From positions 124,001 through 188,000 of the forward strand of contig NZ_BMQP01000008.1 in NCBI RefSeq assembly GCF_014648175.1: a stretch of DNA of 64,000 nucleotides. The letters run 5' to 3'. Positions 7,284-14,854 of this stretch are shown here, one piece after another (position 1 is the stretch's first letter; each line of letters starts with the position of its first letter). The notes under the pieces are model-generated. The model saw only the letters and a list, made by a program, of their open reading frames with translations, ran no database searches and had not been told where the DNA came from. The translations under genes were made by a program, and so were the position numbers. The stretch is from Planobispora rosea (GTDB lineage Bacteria; Actinomycetota; Actinomycetes; Streptosporangiales; Streptosporangiaceae).

Positions 7284-7606
7284 CCGGGGAGGAGACGGCG
7301 CCCGTTCGGCCGCGGATCCATGCGGCCTGCCTCGCTGCCTACAGTGCCGGCAGGTCGCATGGCCGGTGGATCGACGCGTTACAGGAGCCTGCCGAGATCT
7401 CCGCCGAGATCCGGGCCATGCTCACGGCCTCACCCGTTCCCGAGGCGGAGGAGTGGGCGATCCACGATCACCAGGGCTTTGGCGATGCCCTCGTCTCCGA
7501 GTCGGAGACGGTCGAACGGGTGGCGGCGGTCGGCTCCGCCCAGTCCATGGTTGCCGAGTGTAGGTGGATCTTGGCTGGAGTGCCCCGTCTGTCCTACAGA
7601 ACGTAG
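7280..7606 (+). pseudogene. ardA: Truncated antirestriction protein ArdA (N-terminal part only)
   Basis: The first 85 or so residues match the ArdA N terminus: PRIHAACLAAYSAGRSHGRWIDALQ, then ASPVPEAEEWAIHDHQGFGDALVSESETVERVAAV. ArdA is a DNA-mimic that blocks type I restriction enzymes and normally has about 165 residues or more. Here homology stops at about 7538, where the 33-bp repeat begins; the remaining 20 or so residues are read-through until a stop at 7606. The ATGA overlap with the DUF3560 gene shows the original operon. The acidic second half is missing, so it is likely inactive. Confidence 0.75.
7539..7571. repeat. 33-bp perfect direct repeat, copy 2 (junction inside truncated ardA)
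   Basis: Identical to 2417-2449 and in the same orientation. It sits where ardA homology ends and shortly before the stop of the minus-strand PH-domain gene. It therefore joins two unrelated sequences, which marks it as a recombination or integration junction. On the minus strand it recreates the promoter-like TACACT and ATG GAC TGG of the SBD-HNH gene, but then runs into antisense ardA. Confidence 0.9.
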
Positions 7607-7968
7607 CCGGCGATCATGTGGCTGAGGCGGACGATGTCGGAGCTGCCCTTGAACTCGAAGCGGACCTTGCCCAGGCCGCTGAACCAGAGCTCCAGCTCGG
7701 CGTCGAGGTCGAAGGTTCCGGCGGTCTCGACCGACCATGCCTGGATCTTGCTGTAGGGCAGGGAGGAGAAGTCGCGTTTCTTGCCGGTGAGTCCCTGGAC
7801 GTTGACCGCGATGACGCGCTTGTCGGTGAAGACGACGAAGTCCCGGACGGTTTTGTAGGACGCGACGATCTGTTCGCCCTGGAGCATGAGGGGGGCCACA
7901 GTCGGGCCGACCTCCTGCGGATGGCACGGATTCAGCTTGAAGAGGGAGCCGCTGTTGAAGTCGATCAC
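7594..7968 (-). CDS. Bacterial PH-domain (bPH/YvbH-like) protein
   Basis: 124 residues from GTG 7968, chosen because GGAG lies about 4 bases before it; longer starts up to 8082 would overlap the neighbouring gene. The sequence is all-beta with a C-terminal helix: LQGEQIVASYKTVRDFVVFTDKRVIAVNVQG and KKRDFSSLPYSKIQAWSVE, then ELELWFSGLGKVRFEFKG, and a last helix with SHMIAGYVL. FTDKRVIAV is the signature of single-domain bacterial PH proteins. Role unknown; such domains usually bind lipids or proteins. It lies downstream of and probably in one transcript with the small gene at 8039-8308. Confidence 0.75.
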   Translation of the reverse strand: MIDFNSGSLFKLNPCHPQEVGPTVAPLMLQGEQIVASYKTVRDFVVFTDKRVIAVNVQGLTGKKRDFSSLPYSKIQAWSVETAGTFDLDAELELWFSGLGKVRFEFKGSSDIVRLSHMIAGYVL

Positions 7969-8038
7969 TTCTCCGAGATTACCCGCAGGATGAGTCACGT
8001 CCCACGCTTGCCGGCCGGATCCCCGCGGGTCGGGACGG

Positions 8039-8308
8039 CTATTCCTGCCGTCGGAAAGTGCAGGTGAGGACGCGCACACCATTCCCGTACATGCTTTCGA
8101 GCATGTGGTTCAGGAGCCATCCTTCCCGCTCGATACGGCTGATCGCCTCGGTGGCTCCCCACGAGGTGTGGACCTGCCTGTACTTCTTGGGGACTTCGTC
8201 TGGGATATAGGCGACGTAGACCTGGTAACCCCGGTCAAATGCGATCCGCGCGTCCTGCGAGATCTGCTCCTGGGCCTGGCTGTCATTGTCGTCGCCGAAG
8301 AGTCCCAT
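8039..8308 (-). CDS. Small conserved-looking protein of unknown function
   Basis: 89 residues starting MGLFGDDND, with GGAGG upstream of ATG 8308. It is soluble, acidic at the N terminus, then has DEVPKKYRQVHTSWGATEAISRIEREGWLLNHM and a beta ending GVRVLTCTFRRQE. The alternation YVAYIPDE... and VLTCTFRR with GWLLNHM in between resembles the small DUF4177-like fold, but that is only a shape resemblance. It precedes the PH-domain gene by 70 bases on the same strand, so the two may be co-expressed. No function assigned. Confidence 0.6.
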   Translation of the reverse strand: MGLFGDDNDSQAQEQISQDARIAFDRGYQVYVAYIPDEVPKKYRQVHTSWGATEAISRIEREGWLLNHMLESMYGNGVRVLTCTFRRQE

Positions 8309-8664
8309 GCCGGTCGCCTCCACAATGTGTGTACGGGGACACACGCTCAAACGATGACGGCGTACGGATGGTTCCCCGGCGACCGTGAGCGTTTCCCGAG
8401 CCGCTCGATCGGCGACGTGCGCGGCTGCTCCTGTCCCGGGATCTCCCAGCCGATCGCCCGGGCTGCGGGGGCCGCCATGGGACAGGGGTATATCAAGGGG
8501 AGAGTGAGCCGCGGAAACGCCATGATTTATAGTAGATTTCGGATTATTTCACCCCTTTCTAGGTGTCGGAATCGAGAGTATGACAGGGAGGGCTGGCCTC
8601 TCCCGTGGGAGGCGGTTCTTTAAAGCGCCCCCACCCGAGGTGCTGCGGTGGATATGTTTTCCCT
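8309..8664. other. Gene-free stretch with an AT-rich island
   Basis: 356 bases between divergent genes, with no convincing ORF. Bases 8521-8566 are markedly AT-rich for this genome (runs such as ATGATTTATAGTAGATTTC and ATTATTTCA). This is a plausible promoter region for the plus-strand gene at 8665 or a trace of foreign DNA. No hairpin terminator was noticed. Confidence 0.5.
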
Positions 8665-8973
8665 ATGGTTCAGGAAAGGCGCCGCGCTCCGAAGCACGAG
8701 CGGCGCGACGCATATCACCGCAAGCGCGCGACGGCCGCCGCCGACTCGGCGGAACGGCTGACCGTTCACATCGACTGGGTCCGGTCCGTGCTGGCGGCGA
8801 TCCCGGACCCTGCAGATCGGGACTGCGCGCGGGATGTGCTCTCTGCGGTGCTTCGTGATTTCGCGGAGAGGATGAGCCTCCCGCCGGGAGCCGTCCCTGT
8901 CCCGGCTCTCGACCGACCTGTGCCGGGTGCGCCTCGGCATGGTGATCTCCGCCTGCTTCCCCAGGTGCACTAG
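8665..8973 (+). CDS. Hypothetical small basic protein
   Basis: 102 residues from ATG 8665 (MVQERRRAPKHERRDAYHRKR). It has a very basic N terminus and then a helical segment (AADSAERLTVHIDWVRSVLAAIPDPADRDCARDVLSAVLRDFAERM). The tail is Pro-rich. The track frame opens at 8605 but those residues look untranslated. I recognise no family. Codon use (GC-rich third positions in 8690-8900) supports coding; the last 25 residues are less convincing. Confidence 0.45.
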   Translation: MVQERRRAPKHERRDAYHRKRATAAADSAERLTVHIDWVRSVLAAIPDPADRDCARDVLSAVLRDFAERMSLPPGAVPVPALDRPVPGAPRHGDLRLLPQVH

Positions 8974-9216
8974 CCCTAGGAGATCAGCCGGAGCCGCTGG
9001 GATCGCGACGGTCATCATGAGGTGAGCCAGAGCCTGATGAGAGCGTGAACAGTTGGTTCCGCACACTCTCTGGACGGTGCACCGGACTGGGTCACAGCCT
9101 TTCCGTGGTCGGGTCCAGGTCTGGTGGCGTCCAGGCACTGGCGAAAAGGTTCGATCCCATGCTGATGACTACGTCTCGTCCGTCGATGTCCCGGATGCGT
9201 TGCACACAGATCGATG

Positions 9217-9555
9217 TCAGATTGAATGAGTACGCGGCATGACGGGCCGGCGCGTTGAGACGTACGGGTTCATGGCTTGTGTGCGCAGTCTCCCTGACGG
9301 GGCGACCAGTCGGGCGCCGTGCAACCAGAGAGAAGACTTGCGGATCTCCCGCTCGGCGAAGCGCACCAGGATACGCTCGTACAGCTCGGCCGGGTCGAGT
9401 CCTGTGCCTTCTCGTTGCAGTGCGTTGTCGGCGGCGTCGTACAGGGTGAGCATCAGCAGTAGCAACCCGCCGGTCACCTTCTCCAGGGTCTGGACAAACG
9501 CACTGTCACCACCGAGCAGTTTGACCGCGTCCGCGTACGAGAGCCTTCTGGCCAT
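9217..9555 (-). pseudogene. Internally deleted NNH7-type NACHT (STAND) protein remnant
   Basis: A good ribosome site (GGAGATCTT) precedes ATG 9555. Residues 1-30 (MARRLSYADAVKLLGGDS...) look like the start of the NACHT N-terminal helical domain 7 of actinomycete STAND ATPases. The next part (LLLLMLTLYDAADNALQR... ELYERILVRFAEREIRKS) resembles the region after the NACHT ATPase of the same kind of protein. Everything between, including the P-loop, is missing, and the tail after residue 75 is unrelated. It therefore looks like an in-frame deletion product. Both halves are recognised by eye only. Confidence 0.5.
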
Positions 9556-9662
9556 AAGATCTCCGCAGGAGGAATCACTCCCCTTCTGGCCGGAACTTCA
9601 CGGCCGCGGGCCGTTCCCGAGGTGACCAGGCAGCCTCGGCCCTCAGCGGGGCCCCGGAGCCG

Positions 9663-10050
9663 TCACCTCGTCGAGACTGGTTCTGCCAGGCGGCGGGCAA
9701 GGTCGAGCAGGTGTGGCAGGCGCAGGATCCGGCCGCCGCCTCCAGGGAGCGGCACATGCAACGGCTGTGTCCAGCGGTCCGGGATCGCGGCCAGTCCATG
9801 GACCGCACCGGCCAGGCCGCCGGTGACCGCGGCGACGGTGTCGGTATCGCCGCCCAGGTCGATCGCGGCGCGCAGGGCGTTCTCGTAGCCGCCGGTGGTG
9901 CGCAGCGCCCATACGGCTGAGCCGAGGCAGGGCCAGACCGCGCCGTTGAACTCGGTGGCCTGCTCAGGGTGCCGGGACGGGTCCAGGACGGTGGCGTAGC
10001 GTTCCCGGTGGCCGGGGTGGACGGCGGTGAGGATGTAAGGCCGTTCAGCC
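9663..10050 (-). pseudogene. ADP-ribosylglycohydrolase family fragment (C-terminal part)
   Basis: Minus-strand frame ending at 9663-9665. It reads HPGHRERYATVLD, then WPCLGSAVWALRTTGGYENAL and AAIDLGGDTDTVAAVTGGLAGA, then IPDRW and a short tail. DLGGDTDT is the C-terminal metal-binding signature of the DraG/ARH family, which removes ADP-ribose from protein or nucleic acid. The N-terminal two thirds, with the first metal-binding motif, is absent. Upstream the frame runs into the tRNA-Pro terminator. This is a broken gene beside a tRNA, as expected for island debris. Confidence 0.7.
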
Positions 10051-10076
10051 GTGACGGTGGATGGGGGGTAAACGGC

Positions 10077-10116
10077 TCAAGGGCCTGATCGCCGTCTCCA
10101 GCGATCAGGCCCTTGA
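10077..10116 (-). terminator. Perfect 16-bp stem terminator behind tRNA-Pro
   Basis: TCAAGGGCCTGATCGC and its exact reverse complement are separated by 8 bases (10093-10100). It lies 15 bases downstream of the tRNA 3' end on the minus strand, without a clear T-run, as is common in actinomycetes. Confidence 0.85.
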
Positions 10117-10131
10117 CCTGCGACCACAGTG

Positions 10132-10205
10132 TCGGGGTGGCGGGATTTGAACCCACGACCTCTTCGTCCCGAACGAAGCGCGCTGCCAAACTGCGCTACA
10201 CCCCG
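10132..10205 (-). tRNA. tRNA-Pro (anticodon CGG)
   Basis: 74 bases folding as a standard cloverleaf. The acceptor stem is CGGGGTG/CACCCCG with discriminator A, and the D-stem is GCGC/GCGC. The anticodon arm is CTTCG-TTCGGGA-CGAAG with anticodon CGG, and the T-arm is GTGGG-TTCAAAT-CCCGC. CCA is not encoded. It reads proline codon CCG. It marks the right edge of the accessory region; tRNA genes are usual integration sites for AICEs. I did not find a long duplicate of its 3' end in the window. Confidence 0.96.
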
Positions 10206-10306
10206 GTGCACGCCGTCTTGCTCGTGCTTGGGAAAGTCTAGCGGACTTCGTGGGTGCTTGTGTCACCCTGGGCGTCACCCTCGATGGCGGGTGCCGGGAT
10301 CGGCGG

Positions 10307-11206
10307 TCACCCCCGGCGGCGGGGCACCAGGGTCAGGAGCGAGGCCTCGGGGAAGCAGGCGAAGCGGACCGGGGCGTAGGGGCTCGTGCCCAGGCCCGCG
10401 GAGACGTGGAGGTAGGCCGAGTCGTGGCGGCTCAGGCCCTTGACGCGGGCCCGGTCGATGCCGCAGTTGGTGACCAGGGCGCCGTAGAACGGGATGCAGA
10501 GCTGGCCGCCGTGGGTGTGGCCGGCCAGCAGGAGCTGGTAGCCGTCGGCGGCGAACAGGGTCATGTTGCGGGGCTCGGGGGAGTGCATCACACCGAGGCG
10601 GAGGTCGGCGTCGGCGGGGGCGGGACCGGCGATCAGGTCGTAGCGGTCGCGGTCGATGTGGGAGTCGTGGATGCCGCCCACGGCCACGTCGAGGTCGCCC
10701 ACCTTGATGCGGGCGGTGGTGTTGTTCATGTCCAGCCAGCCCGCGGCGGCCATGCCGGCGCCGAGCTCCCGCCAGGGGAGGCTGGGGGTGTGCTGGAGGT
10801 TGTCGCCCTTGGAGGACCGCCACAGGTAGCGGGCGGGGTTCTTGGGCCGGGGGGCGTACAGGTCGTTGGAGCCGTACACGAACAGGCCCGGACGGGACAG
10901 CAGCGGCTCCAGGGCGTGCAGGAGCGGCCCGACCGCGTCGGGGTGGGCGATGGAGTCGCCGGTGTTGACCACCAGGTCGGGCTTGAGGTCGCCCAGGGAG
11001 CGGACCCAGTTGATGAGCATCCGCCTGCCGGGTGTGAGGTGCAGGTCGGAGAGCTGCAGGATGCGCACCGGACGCTGTCCGGGCTCCAGCACGGGCACGT
11101 CGAAGCGCCGCAGCCGGAACGCGTTGCGCTCGACGACCGAGGCGTAGGCGAGGCCGGCCAGGCCGGCGCCGAGCAGGGACAGGGGTACCGCGGCTGCTTT
11201 CCTCAC
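10307..11206 (-). CDS. Membrane-anchored metallophosphoesterase (YkuE-like)
   Basis: 299 residues. An N-terminal hydrophobic segment (about 5-23) probably anchors it outside. Calcineurin-type motifs appear in order: LQLSDLHL (Asp/His), NTGDS (GD), YGSNDLY (replacing the usual GNHD), and LLLAGHTHGGQLC (GHTH). A di-metal phosphoesterase is expected; substrates in this group range from UDP-linked lipids to phosphodiesters. In M. tuberculosis a metallophosphoesterase gene (Rv3683) also neighbours ponA2, which fits this position. The GSND variant of GNHD is worth noting but occurs in relatives. Confidence 0.88.
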   Translation of the reverse strand: MRKAAAVPLSLLGAGLAGLAYASVVERNAFRLRRFDVPVLEPGQRPVRILQLSDLHLTPGRRMLINWVRSLGDLKPDLVVNTGDSIAHPDAVGPLLHALEPLLSRPGLFVYGSNDLYAPRPKNPARYLWRSSKGDNLQHTPSLPWRELGAGMAAAGWLDMNNTTARIKVGDLDVAVGGIHDSHIDRDRYDLIAGPAPADADLRLGVMHSPEPRNMTLFAADGYQLLLAGHTHGGQLCIPFYGALVTNCGIDRARVKGLSRHDSAYLHVSAGLGTSPYAPVRFACFPEASLLTLVPRRRG

Positions 11207-11288
11207 CTTCCCATCATGCCCGAGGAAGGCCCCGCTACCGCCTCGCTACCGGAAACCCGGGATACAACCGGGCTGGTGAGGCGGCAAG

Positions 11289-11753
11289 ATGGACCGCATG
11301 AGCGCATTGAAGGACAAGCTGAAGGCCGATCTCACGGCCTCGATGAAGAGCAAGGACGAGGTCCGCACCCGGACGATCCGCATGGCCCTGGCGGCCGTGA
11401 ACGTCGAGGAGGTCGCGGGGAAGACGGCTCGCGAGCTGAGCGACGACGAGATCATCAAGGTGCTGACCAAGGAGGCCAAGAAGCGCCGCGAGGCGGCCGA
11501 GGCCTTCGGCAACGCCGGCCGCGCCGCGCAGGCCCAGGCCGAGCTGGACGAGCAGGCCGTGCTGGAGGAGTACCTCCCGGCCCAGCTCTCCGACGAGGAG
11601 CTCGGCGCGCTCGTGGACGAGGCCATCGCGGAGAGCGGAGCCTCCGGGCCGCAGGCGATGGGCCAGGTCATGAAGGTCCTGAACCCCAAGGTCGCCGGGC
11701 GCGCCGAGGGAGGCCGGGTGGCGCAGGCCGTACGGGCCCGCCTGACGGCCTGA
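11289..11753 (+). CDS. GatB/YqeY domain protein
   Basis: 154 residues, all helical: MSALKDKLKADLTASMKSKD, TIRMALAAVNVEEV, VLTKEAKKRREAAEAF, VLEEYLPAQLSDEEL and GQVMKVLNPKVAGRAEGG. This is the YqeY family, related to the tail domain of the GatB amidotransferase subunit. Stand-alone members are common and may act on tRNA, but their role is not established. ATG 11289 has GAGG about 8 bases upstream; ATG 11298 is the alternative. It is convergent with ponA2 and ends before a strong hairpin. Confidence 0.9.
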   Translation: MDRMSALKDKLKADLTASMKSKDEVRTRTIRMALAAVNVEEVAGKTARELSDDEIIKVLTKEAKKRREAAEAFGNAGRAAQAQAELDEQAVLEEYLPAQLSDEELGALVDEAIAESGASGPQAMGQVMKVLNPKVAGRAEGGRVAQAVRARLTA

Positions 11754-11855
11754 ATCCGACCCCTGCGCCCTCCGACCTCGGGTGACGGCCTGAGCCCGTC
11801 CCTGACGCACTCGATCCTCGGGTGACGCCCGGGTCTCGAATGCGGCCCGAAACCG

Positions 11856-11893
11856 CGAGAGCCCTCCCTGGACGTTCCCAGGGAGGGCTCTCG
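11856..11893. terminator. Bidirectional hairpin between yqeY and ponA2
   Basis: A 16-bp perfect stem (CGAGAGCCCTCCCTGG and its complement) with a 6-base loop, lying between convergent genes. It can stop transcription from both sides. Confidence 0.85.
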
Positions 11894-11943
11894 CGTTCTC
11901 GGGAAACCTCAGCGGACCCCGGCCCCGCGGGTCTCAGCGGACC

Positions 11944-14211
11944 TCAGGGGACGATGGGCGAGCCGCCGTCGTTCTCCTCACCCCATCCCGGCGGGGAGTC
12001 GAAGTCGAAGCCGCCGTTGTCGTCTCCGCCGTCGTCTCCACCGTTCCCGCCGTCGTCTCCACCGTCTCCGCCGTTGTCGTCACCGCCGTCGCCGCGCGGC
12101 TCCTTCTTGGGCGGGGGCGCGCACCGGCCGGCCGAGCAGCCGCCGAAGCGCTCGTGGTTCACCGGGGTGAACTCGGTCGCCGGGACGCCCTTCAAGGCGC
12201 CGATCATGGAGTCCTTCCAGATCCGGCCGGAGATCGACGCGCCGTACACGTAGCTGTAGTAACGCCCGCCGATGGTCACGCCGACCAGGTCGTGCTCGAA
12301 GGCGCCGCGCGGGTCGCCGAGGCTGACCGCGGAGGCCATGTCGGGGGTGAAACCGGCGAACCAGGCCGCGGTGTAGGCGTCGGTCGTTCCGGTCTTGCCC
12401 GCCGCGGGGCGGCCGATGCCGCCCACCTCGGTCATCGTGCCCTTGGCGAACACCCCGGACATGATGTGCGCGGCCGCGTCGGCGACCTCCTCGTCCAGGA
12501 CCTCCTTGCACTTGGGCTTGTAGGAGGTGGCCTTGCCGTACCGGTCGACGATCTCCGTGATGGCCATCGGCTTGCAGTAGGTGCCGCGGGCGCCGATCGT
12601 CGCGTAGGCGGCGGCGACCGTCACCGGGTCCATCTCGTTGATGCCGAGCGTGAAGGTCTCGAACTCCTTCAGCGGCTTGCCGTCGGCGCGCTTGATGCCC
12701 AGGCTCTTGGCCATCTTGACGGTCTCGCAGAGCCCGACCTCTTCTTCGAGTTTCATGAAGAAGGTGTTCACCGAACCGAGCGTGCCGGTGGTCAGGGTCT
12801 TGAAGCCGCCGCCGCCCTCGCTGGAGTTGCGCACCTCGTGGGAGGGCTCGCCGACCCGCTCTCCCTTGCAGTTGCGGAAGGCTCCCTCGCTCGGCGCCCG
12901 GTAACCGGAACCGGTGGAGAAGCCGTCGTTCAGCTTCATCCCCTGGTCGAGCGCGGTGAGCAGGGTGAACGGCTTGAACGTGGAGCCGGCCTGGAACCCC
13001 GCGCCGCCGCCGTGCTCCACGTCGGCCGCGAGGTTGTAGCTCATCTCGTTCTTCTTCTTGTTCTGCCCGAACTTCCGGCTGGCGGCCATCGCCCGGATGG
13101 CGCCGGTGCCGGGGACGACCATCGCCTGCGCGGCGACCGGCTTGTCGGTCGTCTTCACGTAGGTCTTGATGGCCTTCTCGGAGGCCTTCTGCGCCTGCGG
13201 GTCGAGCGTCGTCTTGATCGTCAGACCGCCGCGCTGGAGGAACTTCTTGCGGGCCTCCGGGGTCTTGCCGAAGTCCTCGTTGTTGAGGATCTCGTGCTGG
13301 GCGTAGAGGCAGAAGTAGGGGTAGGGGCTCTCGTCGCAGCCGCCGGGGACCGGGATGTTCTTGAACCCGAGCTTCTTGGCCTTGGCCTCCGCGGCCTCCT
13401 GGGCCGTGATCTTGCCGTACTTGAGCATCTGGTCCAGCACGAGGTTGCGCCGGGCCAGGAGGCGCTCGCGGGCGGCCTTGCCGGTGCTCGGGTCGGTCAC
13501 GCTGGGGTTCTGTACGGCTCCCGCCAGCGTGGCGGCCTCCCAGAGGGTCAGCTCGGAGGCCGGCTTGTCGAAGAACCGCTTGGAGGCGGCCTGGATGCCG
13601 TGCGCACCCGCTCCGAAGTAGGAGATGTTGAGATATTTCTCAAGAATCTCGGACTTGGTGTACTTCTCCTCGAGGGCCAGCGCGTAGCGCAGCTCCTTGA
13701 GCTTGCGGGAGAAGGTGGGCGCCTGGGCGGCGGCCTGCTCCTCCTTGGTCTCGGCGCTGCTGACGAGCACCAGCTTGACGTACTGCTGGGTGATCGAGGA
13801 GCCACCCTGGACGACGCCGCCGCCGGCGAGGTTCTTCATCGCCGCGCGGAAGGTGCCCTCCACGTCGAGCGCGCCGTGCTCGTAGAACCGGTTGTCCTCG
13901 ATCGCGACGATCGCCGTCTTCATGACATCGGCGATCTTGTCGAGCGTCACCGATTCGCGGTTCTCGTAGTAGAACTGCGCGATCTGCTTGCCGTTCTTGT
14001 CGAGCAGCGTCGTTTTCTCGGAGAGGGGGGGTTCCTTCAGATCCTCCGCCTCCAGGCGGAGCTCCTCGGTCGCGGACTTCACGGTCAGGCCCGCGCCGCC
14101 CACCGCAGGGAGTGCGATGGCGCCGACCAGCACACCCGCGGCTGCGCCCGCGGCGATGAGCCGTAGGGCGTTCCCCACTGCAGACTTCTGATCTTTGCCT
14201 TGAGCTTGCAC
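11944..14211 (-). CDS. ponA2: Bifunctional class A penicillin-binding protein (PonA2-like)
   Basis: 755 residues. A transmembrane segment is at about 15-42. The GT51 transglycosylase covers about 60-250, with catalytic E105 in AIEDNRFYEH and the GGSSITQQYVK motif. The transpeptidase covers about 355-680, with S410-TFK, S480-V-N and K606-TG. It polymerises and cross-links peptidoglycan outside the membrane. The last 50 residues or so are Gly/Asp-rich (GDDNGGDGGDDGG-type) and end acidic; no PASTA domain is visible, unlike M. tuberculosis PonA2. It is divergent from wblA, the same arrangement as ponA2-whiB4 in mycobacteria. Confidence 0.93.
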   Translation of the reverse strand: MQAQGKDQKSAVGNALRLIAAGAAAGVLVGAIALPAVGGAGLTVKSATEELRLEAEDLKEPPLSEKTTLLDKNGKQIAQFYYENRESVTLDKIADVMKTAIVAIEDNRFYEHGALDVEGTFRAAMKNLAGGGVVQGGSSITQQYVKLVLVSSAETKEEQAAAQAPTFSRKLKELRYALALEEKYTKSEILEKYLNISYFGAGAHGIQAASKRFFDKPASELTLWEAATLAGAVQNPSVTDPSTGKAARERLLARRNLVLDQMLKYGKITAQEAAEAKAKKLGFKNIPVPGGCDESPYPYFCLYAQHEILNNEDFGKTPEARKKFLQRGGLTIKTTLDPQAQKASEKAIKTYVKTTDKPVAAQAMVVPGTGAIRAMAASRKFGQNKKKNEMSYNLAADVEHGGGAGFQAGSTFKPFTLLTALDQGMKLNDGFSTGSGYRAPSEGAFRNCKGERVGEPSHEVRNSSEGGGGFKTLTTGTLGSVNTFFMKLEEEVGLCETVKMAKSLGIKRADGKPLKEFETFTLGINEMDPVTVAAAYATIGARGTYCKPMAITEIVDRYGKATSYKPKCKEVLDEEVADAAAHIMSGVFAKGTMTEVGGIGRPAAGKTGTTDAYTAAWFAGFTPDMASAVSLGDPRGAFEHDLVGVTIGGRYYSYVYGASISGRIWKDSMIGALKGVPATEFTPVNHERFGGCSAGRCAPPPKKEPRGDGGDDNGGDGGDDGGNGGDDGGDDNGGFDFDSPPGWGEENDGGSPIVP

Positions 14212-14479
14212 GAGTCCAAGAGTACGTCGGGCGGATGGTTCAAACGGTAACGGAACACCGATTCCGTTGGATCAACCCTTGCCCAAGGAAGAGGTAACTA
14301 GTCATTCCCGGCCACATAGCCCTCCGGAACCATGTAAGAAATTGGTCCCGCCGGGGGCTGTCGGCCTGAACGTCTGATTGCGTACGGTCTCTTCTGCGGC
14401 AACTGAATACGGAGGCCCGACGACCGCGCCCGTCGGCCCCCCCAAGTCACGACTGACCACCTAAGGGGAGTGGGGTCGA

Positions 14480-14776
14480 ATGTGGATCACGGATTGGACC
14501 TCCAGTGCGGCTTGTAAGGGTGCGGATCCCGACGCGCTGTTCGTTCAGGGCGCTGCCCAGAACCGAGCGAAGCTGATCTGTCGGGGATGCCCGGTCCGGA
14601 CCGAGTGCCTCGCCGATGCGCTGGACAACCGCATCGAGTTCGGGGTGTGGGGCGGGATGACCGAGCGCGAACGCCGCGCGCTGCTGCGCCGGCGGCCGGA
14701 CGTCGACTCCTGGCGGGAGCTGCTCGAAGTCGCCAAGGAAGAGTACGAGCGGACCAATGAGCTGATCGCCGGGTGA
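14480..14776 (+). CDS. wblA: WhiB-family iron-sulfur regulator (WblA/WhiB4 orthologue)
   Basis: 98 residues with the four cluster Cys at C12, C34, C37 and C43 (AAC...LICRGCPVRTEC), then GVWGGMTERERRALLRRRP, the WhiB turn and basic DNA-binding tail. WhiB proteins carry a redox- or NO-sensitive [4Fe-4S] cluster and act on transcription with sigma factors. The neighbours (class A PBP divergent, two ArsA-like ATPases convergent) match S. coelicolor wblA and M. tuberculosis whiB4, which are linked to development, antibiotic control and oxidative stress. AAGGGGAG precedes the ATG. Confidence 0.92.
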   Translation: MWITDWTSSAACKGADPDALFVQGAAQNRAKLICRGCPVRTECLADALDNRIEFGVWGGMTERERRALLRRRPDVDSWRELLEVAKEEYERTNELIAG

Positions 14777-14824
14777 CCCCCGGCTGACCTCCGCCGGGCG
14801 GAGGCCCGCTTACCGGGCCGCGCG

Positions 14825-14854
14825 GATCACCATGATCATTTCGATCATGTGATC
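14825..14854. terminator. Hairpin between wblA and the ATPase gene
   Basis: GATCAC-C-ATGATC and GATCATGTGATC pair across a short AT-rich loop with one bulged C. It lies between convergent genes and touches the stop codon of the minus-strand ATPase. Confidence 0.65.

Noticed and set aside
10132..10205. Duplicated tRNA-Pro 3' end as attachment site
   Set aside because: I searched the window for the tRNA 3' part and found only short matches such as 8-10 bases at about 2008; no att copy of useful length.
12154..14166. 670-residue plus-strand ORF opposite ponA2
   Set aside because: Antisense shadow of a recognisable penicillin-binding protein; composition is Gly/Val/Leu rich without motifs.
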